Positions 57,971 to 60,000 of a stretch of 60,000 nt of DNA are shown piece by piece (the first letter of the stretch is position 1; every line of letters starts with the position of its first letter). Source of the DNA: Hydractinia symbiolongicarpus (Eukaryota; Cnidaria; Hydrozoa; Anthoathecata; Hydractiniidae); the NCBI RefSeq assembly GCF_029227915.1, contig NC_079878.1:16370001-16430000 (forward strand), in the 5' to 3' direction. The notes below the pieces were generated by a model that was given only the letters and a program-made list of their open reading frames with translations, was not told the origin of the DNA and did no database searches. A program made the position numbers and the translations under genes.

Positions 57971-59260
57971 CACTTTATGACTTTACCAATTATGCAAAAA
58001 TAAATAAAGACTTTGCTGATAGCGATTGGAAGTTACCCAGTGTTTTTGAAATATTTTGCAAAAATATTTTCCATTGATCTCCATTGTGTCTCGTAGGTAT
58101 CATGTCGAATAAAGAGGACACGCTCTTTTTCCCCTATTAAAAATGAATAATACGCTTAGTCTGTGTTTGTACGAGCAATGGGGATATTCACTTTTATCCC
58201 TTAAAAATAAGCGAGAAACTATGTCCTAATTGCTCAAAGAAAAATTAGTTCCTTTGACGGTACGTCACAATCCTCTATTTTAATACCTTTGTGTGAGTGA
58301 CTATGGCTGTCTACGGCACAAAAATCATTAGTCATTCTTACGGCTTATGTGTTTACTCCCCTAAGACGTGGCGTTACGCTAAAATTTACTAAATTAAAAA
58401 AAAATCAGAAAACAGAATTATGGTATCTGGAAAATCGCACATTAAAGAACCAAAGATCTTCATTGATAACACTGATATTAAGTCGAGCAACAGATTATAA
58501 CATTTTAGTTTTCACTGGCAGGTTAAACACTATCTTGTTTCATTTGACTTATCTGAAGGGGAACAAGGATTGAAAGAATTTAGAGCTTGTACTGATGTTC
58601 TGAGCCGTTCAGGAGCTAGCTTCTGTCAACCGAACACAATATTCGCGTTTAATAAGTTGCTGCTGCTATCAAAATAGTTATATGGCTTGGAACTGTAATT
58701 TAATTGAAAGTTTCAAGTTACGAATCAATTCAGAATCAACCGTTGCATTGAAACAGCTGTATAGCGTGTCAAAACATTTAAATGTTCTTGAGTTTCTTTG
58801 TGATATTCCATCGGACGATAATATGCTGAATACACAGGGAGTTATGTTACATCTGCAGATTTATTACGCGACATATACTCATCCATATGCTTTCTTCAGA
58901 ATCGAACTCATAAAATAAGCATTTATATGACGCTTTTGATGAACACTTCATTGATGTATTTTTGTTTGCTCTGTACGGACGTAAAAATAAATAGACACAA
59001 GACATTCCTCCTTTTTGTGAACTGGTCGCATGACATTATGTAAATCCACATCCCACAAAAAGTGATTTGTTATATGTATATAAAGTAACGGAAATTGTGT
59101 TTGCAAAAAAGATGACTGTTCTTTTTAGAATTTTTCTACTCTTTCCTTCAAAATAAATCTTATGTATAAATCTGATGTATAGGGGGACGAGGCAAGGAAA
59201 TCTTATAGAAATCCTATAAACTCTCCACCGTACTTCCTTTTTCTTTTTTATTTGGCTTAT
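57971..59260. other. Unassigned sequence with two short ORFs
   Basis: ORFs at 58349-58573 and 58682-58918 (+) are not recognised and lack splice or family support. Confidence 0.4.
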
Positions 59261-59261
59261 T

Positions 59262-59492
59262 TAATGAGGAAATGGGCTCCGTACTCTCCAAAAAGCTGTA
59301 AATTTGTCTTTCAATCCCAATAGACCATGTTTACTAACTAAAAACATCATCTTAGATGGAGTAATTGACAAGCCCTGATAAGAAGTCACAGTAGATATGT
59401 CAAAACGTAACTTCAATTCAGAATTTAAATGGTCCAACATTGGAATAGTTGTTGTCCTTTTAAAATAATCCGAAATGTTTTCAGCAGGAATG
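59262..59492 (-). pseudogene. hAT-like transposase fragment (DUF4371/ZMYM-associated type)
   Basis: The - strand frame reads NIPAENISDYFKRTTTIPML, DHLNSELKLRFD, then TSYQGLSITPSKMM and a stop near 59262. The block YF+xTxxIPxLDHLxxEL+xRF is characteristic of hAT transposases of the protein-kinase-inhibitor-repressor-like group. No start codon, so it is easily overlooked. Confidence 0.7.
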
Positions 59493-60000
59493 TTAGATTT
59501 ATTTTTAAACGTTTTTATTTGTTTTGTTTTTATTTTAAAAGCCCCACGGAGTCGTTACAAATATAATAATTTAATTTTACCCCCGGATTAATGTCTACGC
59601 CGTATCTAACGGAAACAAGTTGTTTATCAACTAAAAAAGAAAAGCGGAGCGAAGAAGGTTGTCTGTTTTTCAAAGTAATCCTGGAAAAAGTTATTTCAAA
59701 CATTGTTTACTCATCATGAGGTTAAATTAAAGCTTATATTTGTTTTTCTATATTCCATTTTTGTGTTCTGGGACCGAGGTTGCTTCCTTTTATAAAAATT
59801 CTATCGGATTCGAATATGAATGTAATTCGAATCTGAAATGTAAAAAACAAACTGTTGTGTTGTTGTCAAACGAAGTTGGTGTTGTAGTTAGAAATGTTTC
59901 TAACGTACGATGATTTAACATCACAAAGAGAACTGATTGGAAATGTTTCAGGCAATTGTATACATCTTCAATTCGTTCTCTTTGGGATGAAACGAAGTTT
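59493..60000. other. Unassigned end of window
   Basis: No coding or repeat signal recognised. Confidence 0.4.

Overview
This is eukaryotic, very probably metazoan, DNA: AT-rich, intron-dominated and crowded with transposable elements (TEs). Only one ordinary host gene can be recognised, on the + strand: PEX5, the peroxisomal import receptor for PTS1 cargo. Thirteen exons from 5161 to 55946 join in consistent splice phase and give 387 residues. They run from the N-terminal PTFxM-type block, through the WxxxF/Y region, into the first TPR repeats. The first exon(s) and the C-terminal TPR exons were not found and probably lie outside the window, so the gene exceeds 50 kb. A cnidarian host is suggested by the TE mixture (Penelope with GIY-YIG, Harbinger with a Myb/SANT partner, Ty1/copia, a 2A-peptide element), but this is inference.

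Layout. 1-5160 (upstream, or an early intron): a LINE 3' end, two minisatellites/microsatellites and a Helitron 3' end. 5161-7757: first two recognised exons, separated by AAATACG-type palindromic repeats and a 53-bp minisatellite. 7758-32976: a 25-kb intron. It holds a Helitron; a Harbinger shell (about 9197-21771) that encloses a copia remnant, a nearly complete 4.25-kb Tigger/pogo transposon and a LINE; a 2A/papain-like protein remnant; a second Helitron; and a copia element (24.9-28.6 kb) that carries a DNA element, itself split by a piggyBac-type MITE, followed by a 912-bp tandem duplication. 32977-33602: three close exons. 33603-46408: a 12.8-kb intron with a Penelope element (hammerhead ribozyme, RT and GIY-YIG endonuclease), a cluster of GGCCTAAGTCCA motifs, a third copia element split by a TTAA-target MITE, a foldback MITE and a hAT fragment. 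46409-50571: six exons, with a 2.15-kb inverted-repeat element between the second and third. 50572-55670: an intron with a satellite-like repeat. 55671-55946: the last two recognised exons. 55947-60000: intron or downstream sequence with a piggyBac-type end, another inverted-repeat end and a hAT fragment.

Nearly all TE proteins are broken. The main exceptions are the Tigger transposase (799 aa, all three catalytic aspartates, matching terminal repeats) and the 418-aa Penelope ORF. The nesting gives a relative insertion history that can be checked by alignment.
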